Shown: positions 1-6,875 of the stretch, one piece after another
Numbering within the stretch: the first letter of the stretch is position 1
How the letters are laid out: each line of letters starts with the position of its first letter
From: Candidatus Bathyarchaeota archaeon
GTDB lineage: Archaea; Thermoproteota; Bathyarchaeia; 40CM-2-53-6; FEN-987
NCBI GenBank assembly: GCA_023247835.1
Contig: JAHFFU010000001.1
Coordinates: 2,918 to 18,075 of the forward strand
DNA length: 15,158 nucleotides
Reading direction: 5' to 3'
Notes under the pieces: model-generated
What the model saw: only the letters and a program-made list of their open reading frames with translations
Database searches by the model: none
Told to the model about the DNA's origin: nothing
Position numbers and translations under genes: made by a program

Positions 1-1
1 A

Positions 2-1669
2 GAGATTCGTTCGGTCTTAGGTAGGCGGCGCAAGTGGGAGCGGGGGGCTGTAAAGCAATGGTTGGCCAAGGCGCCAGAGCGAAAGGTCAGTTTCGAAAAC
101 CCTTCTGGAATTCCCCTGAAGCGCCTCTACACGCCTGCGGACGTAGCCTACCACGACTATTCTGAGGACCTTGGACTCCCGGGTAAATACCCGTACACCC
201 GCGGGATCTACCCGACCATGTACAGGGGCCGTCCGTGGACCATGCGAATGTTCTCAGGTTACGGGACCCCTGAGGAAACGAATTCGCGCCTCAAGTACCT
301 TCTCAAGGAGGGGGAGACTGGGCTCAGTATCGCCTTCGACATGCCCACTTTGTATGGGATCGACGCCGACCACCCAAGGGCCGAGGGTGAGGTAGGCAAA
401 TGCGGAGTCTCAGTTTCATCACTTAAGGACATGGAAGTCGTCTTGGATGGAATCCCACTCGATGAAGTCAGCACTTCAATGACAATCAACGCGCCGGCAT
501 CCGTTCTGACCTGTATGTATGTTGCGGTCGCGGAGGAACGTCGGCTGGCCCCTGAGAAGCTGCGGGGTACGGTCCAGACTGATATTTTGAAGGAGTATGC
601 GGCTCAAAAAGAGTGGGTGTACCCACCCGAAGCTCATCTCCGGATCATCCGCGACATGATGTTATACTCCACAAAGCATCTGCCCCAATGGAATTACGTC
701 AGCGTAAGCGGATACCACATTCGAGAGGCCGGTTCGAGCGCCCTTCAGGAACTGGCTTTCACTTTAGCGGACGGATTTGCTTACGTTGACTTGGGGCTTG
801 AGTCTGGCTTGAAGGTAGACGACTTCGCGCCGAGGCTCTCCTTCTTCTTTAACTGCGGAATGGACTTCTTCGAAGAAATTGCGAAATTCCGCGCCGCCCG
901 GCGAATATGGTCGAAGGTGCTCAAGGAGAAATATCGTGCCAGGAATCCAAGATCAATGCTGATGAGATTTCACACGCAGACTTCTGGTGTGTCCCTAACA
1001 TGGCAGCAACCACTGAACAATATCGTGCGAACAGCGGTAGAGGCATTGGCTGCCGTACTTGGTGGCACCCAATCTTTACACACGAACGCCTATGATGAAG
1101 CGTGGGCTCTGCCAACAGAAAAAGCTGCGCTAATAGGGCTTAGAACTCAGCAGCTCTTGGCTGAAGAAACGGGCGTTGCCGACGTCATTGATCCTTTAGG
1201 CGGTTCGTATTATGCGGAATGGTTGACAGACGAGATGGAACAACGAACTTACGAGTATCTAGCGAGAATCGAAGACCTGGGCGGTATTCTGCCCGCCATC
1301 AAGAAGGGTTTCATTCAGAGGGAAATTGCAGACACTTCGTACAAGTATCAGAGGCAGATGGAAGAAGGCAAAAGAGTCATCGTAGGGGTTAATGCTTACG
1401 AAATGAATGAGGCTTCTCCTATAGAGACGCTAAAAATTGACGAGAAGGTGCGAAAAAGGCAAATCGAACGACTGAGTGAAATTAGGAAGACCAGGGATGC
1501 TATTGGAGTGAAAAATTCCTTGGAAGAACTTCGCAAGTCGTTCAAGGATCCTGATTCGAACTGCATTTACCCCATGCTTAAAGCAGTAAAGTCCTATGCA
1601 ACGCTAGGAGAAATTGTTGATGTCGGGAAGCAGGTTTTCGGGGGTTGGAAAGAACCATCAATACTATGA
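2..1669 (+). CDS. B12-dependent acyl-CoA mutase large subunit, isobutyryl-CoA mutase type (5' partial)
   Basis: This is the catalytic TIM-barrel subunit of the methylmalonyl-CoA mutase superfamily, which rearranges acyl-CoA carbon skeletons by a radical mechanism with adenosylcobalamin on a separate small subunit. Family motifs include RGRPWTMRMF, SVSGYHIREAG, FHTQTSGVSLT and DPLGGSYY. Numbering from the TTG at 62, Phe64, Gln182 and His219 match Tyr89, Arg207 and His244 of Propionibacterium methylmalonyl-CoA mutase with exactly the same spacing (118 and 37). Phe and Gln at the first two positions are what isobutyryl-CoA mutase has, so the usual label 'methylmalonyl-CoA mutase' is probably wrong. 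The frame stays open upstream of the TTG to the window edge and reads GRRRKWE and PERK, typical of the family N-terminus, so the real start lies before base 1 and the 555 residues seen are nearly full length. The small subunit follows 29 nt downstream. Confidence 0.9.
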   Translation, partial: EIRSVLGRRRKWERGAVKQWLAKAPERKVSFENPSGIPLKRLYTPADVAYHDYSEDLGLPGKYPYTRGIYPTMYRGRPWTMRMFSGYGTPEETNSRLKYLLKEGETGLSIAFDMPTLYGIDADHPRAEGEVGKCGVSVSSLKDMEVVLDGIPLDEVSTSMTINAPASVLTCMYVAVAEERRLAPEKLRGTVQTDILKEYAAQKEWVYPPEAHLRIIRDMMLYSTKHLPQWNYVSVSGYHIREAGSSALQELAFTLADGFAYVDLGLESGLKVDDFAPRLSFFFNCGMDFFEEIAKFRAARRIWSKVLKEKYRARNPRSMLMRFHTQTSGVSLTWQQPLNNIVRTAVEALAAVLGGTQSLHTNAYDEAWALPTEKAALIGLRTQQLLAEETGVADVIDPLGGSYYAEWLTDEMEQRTYEYLARIEDLGGILPAIKKGFIQREIADTSYKYQRQMEEGKRVIVGVNAYEMNEASPIETLKIDEKVRKRQIERLSEIRKTRDAIGVKNSLEELRKSFKDPDSNCIYPMLKAVKSYATLGEIVDVGKQVFGGWKEPSIL

Positions 1670-1698
1670 GACTGGGAGGTGGGACGATCTCAACAACG

Positions 1699-2141
1699 AT
1701 GATGGCTAGTAAAACTCAACAGAGAAAGGTCAGGGTGCTTGTGGCGAAGCCTGGGCTCGCGTAATCCTACGGCTAAACGGGCACGACCGCGGCGCCCTAG
1801 TCCTGTGCAGGGCCCTTCGAGACGCCGGCATGGAAGTTATCTATGCGGGGCTCTTGGCTAGCCCCGAGCAGGTTGCCCAAATGGCAATAGACGAAGATGC
1901 TGACGTAGTCGCGATGAGCCTACTCAACGGAGCACATATGACCGCCTTCCCTAAAGTCGCCAAAGCACTCAAGGAGAAACACGCAACCGATATTCTTCTA
2001 GTCGGCGGGGGAATTATTCCCGAAGAAGATAAGCCCAAACTTGAAAAAATGGGTATAACAGGGAATTTCGGTCCAGGTACTTCGCTAAAGACTATCGTCG
2101 ATCATATTGTTAACCGGGTTCAGAAGGAACGTTGGAAATAG
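1699..2141 (+). pseudogene. Acyl-CoA mutase small (B12-binding) subunit, disrupted by a frameshifting insertion
   Basis: The product would carry adenosylcobalamin for the large subunit just upstream. From ATG ATG at 1699 the frame reads a normal N-terminus ending KVRVLVAKPGL, then meets TAA at 1762. From 1773 another frame reads LNGHDRGALVLCRALRDAGM and runs intact to the TAG at 2139-2141, including the MSLL and VGGG segments of the B12 fold. Removing 17 nt (1756-1772) restores one continuous protein of about 140 residues, the usual length. The break falls inside the DxHxxG loop that supplies the cobalt-ligating His, and the Asp of that motif is Asn here. An internal ATG at 1830 could restart translation but would lose the His loop. 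A GGAGGTG lies at 1675-1681, rather far from the ATG. This may be a true pseudogene, a sequencing or assembly artefact, or, much less likely, recoding. Confidence 0.8.
1756..1772 (+). other. 17-nt insertion breaking the mutase small subunit
   Basis: Excising these 17 bases joins AAG CCT GGG to CTA AAC GGG CAC GAC and restores the conserved PGL-x-GHDRG loop in frame. The insertion is bounded by a 4-nt direct repeat, GGCT, at 1754-1757 and 1771-1774, so its exact limits can slide by up to four bases. It contains an in-frame TAA. The position and size are read directly; the cause is unknown. Confidence 0.75.
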
Positions 2142-2159
2142 GTACTAGGATCGCCCCAA

Positions 2160-2600
2160 TTAGGCGACCCTTTCGAAGTAGTCTATGTCAAGAATTGAGC
2201 CGGTCCGTTTCGACTTTTCCTTGAAAACCAATCGCACTCTGTCGCCGATCGAGATTTGACCTTTCGTCCTGTGGACTATTCCGCCGTGTGCCGAGGGGAA
2301 TCGAACCAGCGCTACTGTGACCGGTTCTGAGAGTTCTTTCCCGTCTGCATCCTGGTGGCACATAGTGAATGTTTCAACGGTTCCGGTGTTGTCAATCTGC
2401 ACGTATTCTTCGAGCTTAGACATGCAGCGCTCACAGTAAATACGTGGTGGAAGGTAGTTCAAGTTGCACTTTGCACACCTGCTTGCGACGAGTCTTCCGT
2501 TGTCCATAATCTCGCGGAAGAATCTCTCTCCCGCTATGCCCGCCGTGTACCTGAAATAAACTGGGAAGTCTCCCTCAATCCGGATTGGTGCTGTGCTCAT
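2160..2600 (-). CDS. DUF35 zinc-ribbon/OB-fold protein, thiolase partner (second of operon)
   Basis: A 146-residue protein with a four-Cys zinc ribbon (Cys42, Cys45, Cys56, Cys59: CAKC and CERC) followed by an OB-fold of beta-rich sequence (GTVETFTM, VALVRF, GDRVRLVF). This is the DUF35 architecture. In characterised cases (archaeal acetoacetyl-CoA thiolase/HMG-CoA synthase, BbsA with BbsB, the DUF35 domain of ChsH2 with Ltp2) such proteins bind a thiolase-fold partner and help hold the acyl-CoA. It is last in the minus-strand operon, 6 nt after the other DUF35 gene. A GGTGA ribosome binding site overlaps the upstream stop codon and sits 6 nt before the ATG. Its end faces the mutase small-subunit gene with an 18-nt gap. 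The acyl-CoA handled is unknown. Confidence 0.87.
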   Translation of the reverse strand: MSTAPIRIEGDFPVYFRYTAGIAGERFFREIMDNGRLVASRCAKCNLNYLPPRIYCERCMSKLEEYVQIDNTGTVETFTMCHQDADGKELSEPVTVALVRFPSAHGGIVHRTKGQISIGDRVRLVFKEKSKRTGSILDIDYFERVA

Positions 2601-2606
2601 GGCGTC

Positions 2607-3113
2607 TCACCTTCTCGCGGGTGCAAAATACTTGATGTCAGTTATCGAGCCCTGACGTTTCGATGGCTCCATCCACACTGCCTTGACTCGCATCCCAATT
2701 TTCACGTCTTCGGGTTTCACTTCACTGATTAAGTGTAGGAAGCCTGCGTTTGACGTTCCGTCAATCTCAATGACGGCTGGTATGGTCGGGGTCTTGACGC
2801 GCGTGGTGTCTGCATTAATGTACGAAACCGAGTAAGTGTTTACGATTCCCGTATCGGGGAGTCTAACCCAGTTTTCTGTCCTTCGGAAGCACCATTCGCA
2901 GAATATACGAGGCGGAACAACAATTCGTTCGCACTGGTCACACTTACTGCCGGTAATGAACCCACCTTTCAGGCCTCTGAGGAATTCCCCCACAGCGACG
3001 CCAGTGGCCCATGAATATTTTGTCCTCGGGTGGTAAACGACTGAAAGAACCTTCTGGCGTTCGATGTCCTCTTCCTTGAGTGGGACACCGAGAGGTTGCA
3101 TTTCTTTGTTCAA
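2607..3113 (-). CDS. DUF35 zinc-ribbon/OB-fold protein, thiolase partner (first of operon)
   Basis: A 168-residue DUF35 protein with a helical N-terminal arm of about 50 residues, a zinc ribbon (Cys58, Cys61, Cys72, Cys75: CDQC and CEWC) and an OB-fold (TGIVNTYSVSY, PAVIEIDG, IGMRVKAVW). It lies 13 nt after the Cys-less thiolase-fold gene 3127-4302 and 6 nt before a second DUF35 gene, so the operon encodes two thiolase-fold and two DUF35 subunits. The start is uncertain: TTG at 3113 has a weak GTGG upstream, while an in-frame ATG at 3101 would give a product starting MQPLGVPLKEED. The longer arm and separate gene distinguish it from the 146-residue neighbour, so the two are probably not interchangeable. 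The role as partner of a thiolase-fold enzyme is inferred from family and context. Confidence 0.85.
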   Translation of the reverse strand: MNKEMQPLGVPLKEEDIERQKVLSVVYHPRTKYSWATGVAVGEFLRGLKGGFITGSKCDQCERIVVPPRIFCEWCFRRTENWVRLPDTGIVNTYSVSYINADTTRVKTPTIPAVIEIDGTSNAGFLHLISEVKPEDVKIGMRVKAVWMEPSKRQGSITDIKYFAPARR

Positions 3114-3126
3114 ACTTTATCCACTT

Positions 3127-4302
3127 CTATGCACGCATCACCACAACGGTTCCGATCTGCATCAGGTCCCCCCATGCCTGTGCGACTGCAGTGCGTGGGT
3201 CGCCTGGTATCTGCCGCTTTCCGGCTTCTCCGCGAAGCTGCCAAAACAGCTCGCAGATCTTCATCAGCCCAGCAGCTGCTATTGGGTTTCCAACGCCCAA
3301 GAGTCCGCCAGATGGGCAAACCGGAAATTTTCCATCCCGCTCGGTGACGCCTTCGGCGGTGAGTTTGGGTGCTTCGCCTTTTCGGCAGAGGAGCAAACCT
3401 TCCATGTGGTGCAATTCCTTGTAGTCGAATGGGTCGTACGGCTCGGCGAAGTCGATCTGCCTCCGCGGGTTACTGATCCCGGCCATATTGTACGCCATAC
3501 GAGCAGCGTTTGCCACATAGCGTGGGAAATAGAGGTCCCGGTTCGTCCAATAGGCCGTGTCCTGATTCCAACCGACGCCATCAATCCACACTGGTGAATC
3601 TGTGATCTTGCGTGCCACATCTTCGGAGGCCAGAATAATTGCGCACGCTCCATCGCTCACCGGGCTAATGTCCAGTCGTTGAACCGGCCAAGCCAAAACT
3701 TCTGAATTTAGCACATCCTGAAGAGTAACCTCTTGCGCAATCTGTGCCGATGGATGGTCGAGAGCGTTACGCTTGTTCTTGACAGCGACTTGAGCGATCT
3801 GCTCTTTCGGAATCTTGTATTTTTGCATGTAGCGCTGCATTTCCAAGGCGAATATCCAGATTAAATTGGGACCGAGCGGTCGCTCGATCATATTGTCGAA
3901 AATCGTGAGAAACGCCGCCTGTGGATGTGGGAGGCAACTGGACATCTTCTCTTCTGCAACAACTAGACAAGTGTCGAAGAGCCCCGAAGCCACGTGGAAC
4001 CAGCCGTGGATGGCGCTGAACACACCCGTCCCTCCGCCTACGAAATTCCTTGAGTAGGGTTTTCTCCAACCGCCTGCTCCATCCAGAAGGTATTCACCTT
4101 TCATATGAAGGCCGTCGAATGCGTCGGGCGCACTTCCCAGGGCCACTGACTCGATGTCCTCAATTAGCAAGTTGCTAGAATCCAATGCCTGCCGAACAGC
4201 TTCGTAAGCCAGTTCCTTCCCAGTTTCCTGGGCCCTTCGCATGAACTTTGTAATACCCGCACCCACGACAGCTACTCGTTTCTTAACAAACATGTCACTC
4301 AC
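3127..4302 (-). CDS. Thiolase-fold protein lacking catalytic Cys and His (paralogue B)
   Basis: A 391-residue member of the SCP2/thiolase superfamily. The N-terminus has the usual RVAVVGAGITKF strand, and CPSGGLLGVGNP marks the C-terminal active-site loop. Aligned on the fixed 17-residue spacing to the SG before the next strand, the nucleophilic Cys of thiolases is Gly here (VGGGTG). The GHP His is Asn (GNP), the HDCF motif is YDPF followed by DYKEL, and there is no second catalytic Cys near the C-terminus. It therefore cannot work as a Claisen-type thiolase. The start is GTG, overlapping the stop of the upstream paralogue by 4 nt (GTGA), which suggests coupled translation and a 1:1 complex; an in-frame ATG at 4293 is an alternative. 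Cys/His-less thiolase folds with DUF35 partners include the retro-aldolase Ltp2, so a C-C lyase or aldolase role is possible. A purely structural subunit is the alternative. Confidence 0.85.
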   Translation of the reverse strand: MSDMFVKKRVAVVGAGITKFMRRAQETGKELAYEAVRQALDSSNLLIEDIESVALGSAPDAFDGLHMKGEYLLDGAGGWRKPYSRNFVGGGTGVFSAIHGWFHVASGLFDTCLVVAEEKMSSCLPHPQAAFLTIFDNMIERPLGPNLIWIFALEMQRYMQKYKIPKEQIAQVAVKNKRNALDHPSAQIAQEVTLQDVLNSEVLAWPVQRLDISPVSDGACAIILASEDVARKITDSPVWIDGVGWNQDTAYWTNRDLYFPRYVANAARMAYNMAGISNPRRQIDFAEPYDPFDYKELHHMEGLLLCRKGEAPKLTAEGVTERDGKFPVCPSGGLLGVGNPIAAAGLMKICELFWQLRGEAGKRQIPGDPRTAVAQAWGDLMQIGTVVVMRA

Positions 4303-5450
4303 CTGTTACTTAGAACGATAACAGCCCCGCTGGTCGTTGGCACTCCTCTCCATGTTTGGGCTACTCCTGTATGAATTCCGTGGACCTGGTGACGGCCGGC
4401 TTGGCCTCTCAGCTGCTGAACCAATTCGATTACGCGAACTAGGCCACTCATCTCCAATGTGTGCCCCATTCCGATACTTCCGCCAGAGGGATTGATAGGA
4501 AGCGAGCCCGCGGAATCGAAGACGCCTTGGTCTAGGAGCTCGTGAGCCTTTAGGTCCCCAGAGAGACCTGTCGCTTCAATATGTTGCAGCTCCTTGTATG
4601 AGTAAGTGTCGTCTATTTCCGCGACTTGAATGTCCCGTGCGGGATTTCCGATCTTCGCCAACCCATATGCCTTCTTCGCGGCCAATTTCGCGTATGTCGC
4701 CTCGCCCCAGTCCCTCGTCTCCAGGGTAGGACTGTCCGACGCCCAGCCGACCCCCTTTATCCAAACAGGGTCCTCACGAAGGTCCTTCGCTGCGTCCTCT
4801 GCCGCTAAAACGACGACAGCCGCTCCATCAGCGATTGGCGCTATGTCCTCCTCTGAAAGTGGGTATGAGATGAATTTGGTGCCATCTTCATTCTTCGGAG
4901 TGACGTCACCTGCGTTCATAGCGATGTCGTTTGATAACGCGTTTCGCCTATTCTTCGAAACAATTTTTCTGCAGTGAAGGGTTTTCGCCCCCCGAGAATG
5001 AAGATACTTGTTCATTTCTAAACCAGCGATGAAGCTAGCGTTCAAACCTAATGGCCGTGTATATAGGGGATCAAGAGCGAGGTCATACACTGTTGAAATG
5101 TTCAATATGTCAGAAGCTTTGCTATGGGCCTCCACAGCCACAACATCAAACAACCCTGTGAGCAGCTGCATGTACGCGGTTGCCAGGCTGTACATCCCAT
5201 CAGCGGAAATAGTACAGACAGGCTTGAGTACGGCACCCAATTGGTCGGGAACGTACTCGTCAAAAATACTGGTTCCTTCCAGGAAATCCTCAGAGGAGCA
5301 GACGAAGCTTTCTACGTCACGCCTTGGGTCCACACCAGCATCCGCATAGGCCTTCACCGCGGCCTCGAAGATTAACTCCTTGTACGACACTTCAGGCGTA
5401 GACCGCTTTAGTTGGGTTACGCCAACGCCAACGACCGCAACTTTCCTCAG
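4299..5450 (-). CDS. Thiolase-fold protein with Ser in place of catalytic Cys (paralogue A)
   Basis: A thiolase-superfamily protein of 383 residues if read from a CTG at 5450. The first ATG/GTG/TTG-type start in frame, GTG at 5390, would delete the family's first strand (RKVAVVGVGVTQ), which is encoded in frame upstream. A G-rich GGGGG lies 8 nt before the CTG. An ATG at 5464 is one base out of frame, so a missing base is an alternative to a CTG start. By alignment to the intact thiolase at 5703, the nucleophilic Cys is Ser (TISADG) and the loop His is kept but reads GHT instead of GHP. HDCF is replaced by DDTY followed by SYKEL, and the second Cys is absent. It is first in the four-gene operon and overlaps paralogue B by 4 nt. 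It probably forms a heteromer with paralogue B and the two DUF35 proteins; the reaction is unknown. Confidence 0.83.
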   Translation of the reverse strand: MRKVAVVGVGVTQLKRSTPEVSYKELIFEAAVKAYADAGVDPRRDVESFVCSSEDFLEGTSIFDEYVPDQLGAVLKPVCTISADGMYSLATAYMQLLTGLFDVVAVEAHSKASDILNISTVYDLALDPLYTRPLGLNASFIAGLEMNKYLHSRGAKTLHCRKIVSKNRRNALSNDIAMNAGDVTPKNEDGTKFISYPLSEEDIAPIADGAAVVVLAAEDAAKDLREDPVWIKGVGWASDSPTLETRDWGEATYAKLAAKKAYGLAKIGNPARDIQVAEIDDTYSYKELQHIEATGLSGDLKAHELLDQGVFDSAGSLPINPSGGSIGMGHTLEMSGLVRVIELVQQLRGQAGRHQVHGIHTGVAQTWRGVPTTSGAVIVLSNR

Positions 5451-5491
5451 ACTCTAACCCCCATTCCTAGCTACCCAGCCGGACTGACGGG

Positions 5492-5499
5492 AATTTAAA
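5492..5499 (-). promoter_or_regulatory. TATA-like box of the minus-strand thiolase/DUF35 operon
   Basis: On the minus strand this reads TTTAAATT. A start site about 25 nt downstream would fall near 5470, just before the ATG at 5464 and about 20 nt before the proposed CTG start at 5450, leaving room for the G-rich ribosome binding site. It is a match by sequence and spacing only. Confidence 0.45.
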
Positions 5500-5558
5500 G
5501 TGATTCGAGGTACGGAAAATTCTGTGACCACCTTTTAGTGAAGGCAACACTTTCCTTG

Positions 5559-5571
5559 TCGCAAACTGCGA
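5559..5571. repeat. Short inverted repeat in the divergent control region
   Basis: TCGCA and TGCGA arms are separated by AAC. It lies about midway between the two divergent operons and could be an operator half-site pair. With only 5-bp arms it could also be chance. Confidence 0.3.
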
Positions 5572-5607
5572 TATGCTATGACTTGGAGGGATTTGCAATC
5601 GGACCAA

Positions 5608-5621
5608 CTTTCAATTGAAAG
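5608..5621. promoter_or_regulatory. Perfect 14-bp palindrome, candidate operator
   Basis: CTTTCAATTGAAAG is a perfect palindrome in the divergent control region, 82 nt before the ATG of the thiolase at 5703 and more than 100 nt upstream of the minus-strand TATA box. Its symmetry and size fit a dimeric regulator such as a TetR- or MarR-type repressor, which often control acyl-CoA operons, but no regulator gene is next to it. Confidence 0.45.
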
Positions 5622-5702
5622 GATGAGAGTTAGACAATATCTTCATTATTGCCGCCTTGCATTCGGACATCAACTATTCAGAGATTAGAGGGGCAGGTAA
5701 GA

Positions 5703-6875
5703 ATGACGGCACCGCTCGCCAGCATTGTTTCAGCGGGAGTTTCAAAATTCGGTGTTCGCGAAGGGTTGTACACCAGGGAAATCTTCGCCGAGGCCGCAAG
5801 GGAGGCTTTCGATAAGTGCCCCAATCTCGATCCCAAACGCGACGTTCAGGCTCTTTTCGTTGGAATGATGAGCGAATCTTATGAACACCAAGCCCATGTG
5901 GCACCCCTGTTCTTAGACTGGATCGGTTTGCTACCCAATCCCGCCTTCCGGACTGAAGGGGCATGCGCTTCATCGAGTCTCGCGATGCGAACCGCACTAT
6001 TTGCCATTGTTTCTGGAATGTACGATGTAGTTCTTGTTGGCGGCGTGGAGAAGATGACTCATGTGAGTACAACCGGGGTGACGGAGATTTTGGCGATGGC
6101 ATCGGACTTCCCCTTCGAACAATGGAATGGGATCTCATTTCCTGGGATTTTCGCTATGATGGCCGTGGACCACATGAATCGCTATGGGACGACGGAGGAA
6201 CAGATGGCCAAGATTGCCGTAAAGAACCATGCGCACGGTATCCTTAACCCGAAAGCGCATTTCCAGAAGCTAATAACAGTCAGCGATGTTCTTTCCTCAC
6301 GCCCAGTCGCATGGCCTTTGAAGCTCTACGACTGCTGTCCGCGAACGGACGGTGCCAGCTGTATAGTGCTTACCTCACCAAAGCTTGCAAGGAAGTTCAC
6401 GGATACGCCTGTGAACATAATTGCTTCAGGCCATGCTCAAGACACTCTTAGTCTTTGCGAACGGGAGAATTTCAGCAGCATGAAGGTCACAAAGCTTGCC
6501 GCACAACAGGCTTACAATATGGCGAAAGTCGGGCCAAAGGACGTTGACGTCGCTGAATTGCATGATTGCTTTACAATAGCGGAAATCATCGCTTACGAAG
6601 ACTTGGGGTTCTGTGACGAAGGGAAAGGTGGCAAACTGATCGACGAGGGAGTAACCTACCTCGGCGGCAAGATCCCTGTGAACACCAGTGGCGGGCTGAA
6701 AGCGAAGGGGCATCCCGTGGGAGCAACAGGGACCGCTCAAGCATGTGAGATCTACTTCCAACTAACTAACCAAGCCGGACGGAGACAAGTCGCCGGAGCC
6801 GAGATTGGGCTCACAGAGAACGTAGGCGGATCTGCCTCAACCGGCGTCGTTCACATCTACCAGCGTGGAGATTGA
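5703..6875 (+). CDS. SCP2-type thiolase, acetoacetyl-CoA thiolase-like, catalytically complete
   Basis: A 390-residue thiolase with the full active site of the archaeal acetyl-CoA C-acetyltransferase group: nucleophile Cys88 in EGACASSSLA, HDCF in the ELHDCFTIAEI segment, and His337 in KGHPVGATG. The C-terminal loop reads NVGGSAS without a second Cys, as is usual for this SCP2-type group. It likely condenses or cleaves acetoacetyl-CoA or a related 3-ketoacyl-CoA in the cytoplasm. The ATG at 5703 is preferred over a TTG at 5649 because SIVSAGVSKFG then sits at the normal N-terminal distance. Its stop overlaps the following DUF35 start by 4 nt, the arrangement seen where thiolase and DUF35 form one complex. 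No HMG-CoA synthase gene is present here, so degradation or ketone use is as likely as mevalonate synthesis. Confidence 0.92.
   Translation: MTAPLASIVSAGVSKFGVREGLYTREIFAEAAREAFDKCPNLDPKRDVQALFVGMMSESYEHQAHVAPLFLDWIGLLPNPAFRTEGACASSSLAMRTALFAIVSGMYDVVLVGGVEKMTHVSTTGVTEILAMASDFPFEQWNGISFPGIFAMMAVDHMNRYGTTEEQMAKIAVKNHAHGILNPKAHFQKLITVSDVLSSRPVAWPLKLYDCCPRTDGASCIVLTSPKLARKFTDTPVNIIASGHAQDTLSLCERENFSSMKVTKLAAQQAYNMAKVGPKDVDVAELHDCFTIAEIIAYEDLGFCDEGKGGKLIDEGVTYLGGKIPVNTSGGLKAKGHPVGATGTAQACEIYFQLTNQAGRRQVAGAEIGLTENVGGSASTGVVHIYQRGD

Noticed and set aside
1756..1772. Archaeal bulge-helix-bulge intron in the mutase small subunit
   Set aside because: I tried all five possible splice registers allowed by the GGCT repeat. 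In none do the four bases before the 5' bulge pair with the four bases before the 3' bulge, so the required central helix is missing.
2..2141. Methylmalonyl-CoA mutase of the 3-hydroxypropionate/4-hydroxybutyrate cycle
   Set aside because: The Tyr and Arg that bind the methylmalonyl carboxylate are Phe and Gln, and no other cycle-specific gene (4-hydroxybutyryl-CoA dehydratase or synthetases) is in the window.
3064..3597. 177-codon plus-strand frame opposite the thiolase/DUF35 genes
   Set aside because: It is antisense to well-conserved coding sequence, and its translation shows no family pattern.
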